DNA of 7,264 bases, taken from NCBI GenBank assembly GCA_035551475.1, contig DASZMX010000093.1, positions 1-7,264 on the forward strand, written 5' to 3'. The notes under the pieces were generated by a model. It did no database searches, was not told where the DNA came from, and saw nothing but the letters and a program-made list of their open reading frames with translations. Origin of the DNA: DASZMX01 sp035551475 (GTDB taxonomy: Bacteria > Verrucomicrobiota > Verrucomicrobiia > Limisphaerales > Palsa-1400). Made by a program: the position numbers and the translations under genes. Positions 6,856-7,264 of this stretch are shown here, piece by piece; the first letter of the stretch is position 1, and each line of letters opens with the position of its first letter.

Positions 6856-7264
6856 ATGCGCGACGACTTTTCTCTATTTGACGGCGCCGGTTGGTACATT
6901 GTTTTTCTCTTTTCCACCACCGTTCACGAAGCCAGCCATGCGCTGGCCGCCCTCAAGCTCGGCGACGACACCGCGCATCGCGGCGGGCAAGTCACGCTCG
7001 ATCCCACCCCACACGTCAAACGCGAGCCCTTCGGCATGGTGATCGTGCCCATCCTCTCCTACATCCTGGGAGGCTGGATGATCGGGTGGGCCAGCGCGCC
7101 GTACGATCCGGTTTGGGCCAATCGCCATCCCAATCGCGCGGCGTGGATGGCGGTGGCTGGGCCGGCGTCAAATTTCAGCCTGATGCTAATCTGCGCCTTG
7201 CTCATCCGTTTGGGCATGTGGGGCGGATGGTTCGAGCCGCCGGATGTTCTGACCACCACGCACG
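6856..7264 (+). CDS. Site-2-type (M50 family) intramembrane zinc metalloprotease, N-terminal part (truncated by window edge)
   Basis: The first 136 codons of an M50-type membrane protease are present; the C-terminus lies beyond the right edge. These enzymes cut transmembrane or membrane-near segments of their substrates. The first hydrophobic segment (about 11-35) holds the zinc motif H24-E25-A26-S27-H28 followed by ALAALKLGDDTAHRGG, close to the usual family pattern HExxHA...LGD.TA...GR. Then come the family-like LDPTPHVKREPFG (48-60), a second hydrophobic segment (61-78), and WMAVAGPASN (97-106), equivalent to the conserved AGP.SN stretch, leading into a third helix. The third zinc ligand (Asp in the NxxPxxxLDG region) would be off the edge and cannot be checked. 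The ATG at 6856 is seven bases after the DUF2167 stop, which suggests joint expression. No site-1 protease or anti-sigma factor is visible. Confidence 0.9.
   Translation, partial: MRDDFSLFDGAGWYIVFLFSTTVHEASHALAALKLGDDTAHRGGQVTLDPTPHVKREPFGMVIVPILSYILGGWMIGWASAPYDPVWANRHPNRAAWMAVAGPASNFSLMLICALLIRLGMWGGWFEPPDVLTTTH

Noticed and set aside
1..7264. Defence island, CRISPR array, mobile element or toxin-antitoxin pair
   Set aside because: I found no direct-repeat array, transposase, integrase, nuclease or small toxin-like gene. All space is accounted for by housekeeping-type or envelope genes.

Overview
The window is GC-rich, densely coding bacterial chromosome and holds eight genes, two of them cut by the window ends. 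The gene set suggests a Verrucomicrobiota-type (PVC group) bacterium: a bacterial deoxyhypusine-synthase-like protein, a large RG- and Ala/Pro-rich protein of a kind I associate with that phylum, a DUF2167 membrane protein, and almost no Shine-Dalgarno sequences. This assignment is inference from gene content; no rRNA or other marker gene is present. I saw no tRNA, rRNA, CRISPR array, insertion sequence, integrase or phage gene.

Left half, minus strand (about 3204 down to 1): three genes read in the same direction with gaps of about 50 bases. They are a deoxyhypusine synthase family enzyme, a 551-residue protein of unknown function with an RG-rich basic N-terminal region and a winged-helix-like segment interrupted by an Ala/Pro linker, and the N-terminus of a DEAD-box RNA helicase that runs off the left edge. 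The layout is compatible with one transcript, and the last two genes together hint at an RNA-related role.

Middle (3205-3315): a short divergent intergenic region separates the minus-strand block from the plus-strand block. It contains a perfect 7-bp-arm inverted repeat immediately upstream of the deoxyhypusine synthase family start.

Right half, plus strand (3316 to 7264): five closely spaced genes. They are a secreted TlpA-type thioredoxin with a helical N-terminal domain; a lipoprotein zinc aminopeptidase (PF10023 type) overlapping its stop codon by one base; leuD, the small subunit of 3-isopropylmalate dehydratase; a DUF2167 membrane-anchored protein; and a truncated site-2-type (M50) membrane metalloprotease. 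Four of the five products are predicted to work in or outside the cytoplasmic membrane, while leuD is a cytoplasmic leucine-biosynthesis gene that appears here without leuC.

The region looks like ordinary chromosome. The points most worth a second look are the 551-residue protein beside the helicase, the altered active site of the deoxyhypusine synthase family enzyme, and the DUF2167/M50 pair.
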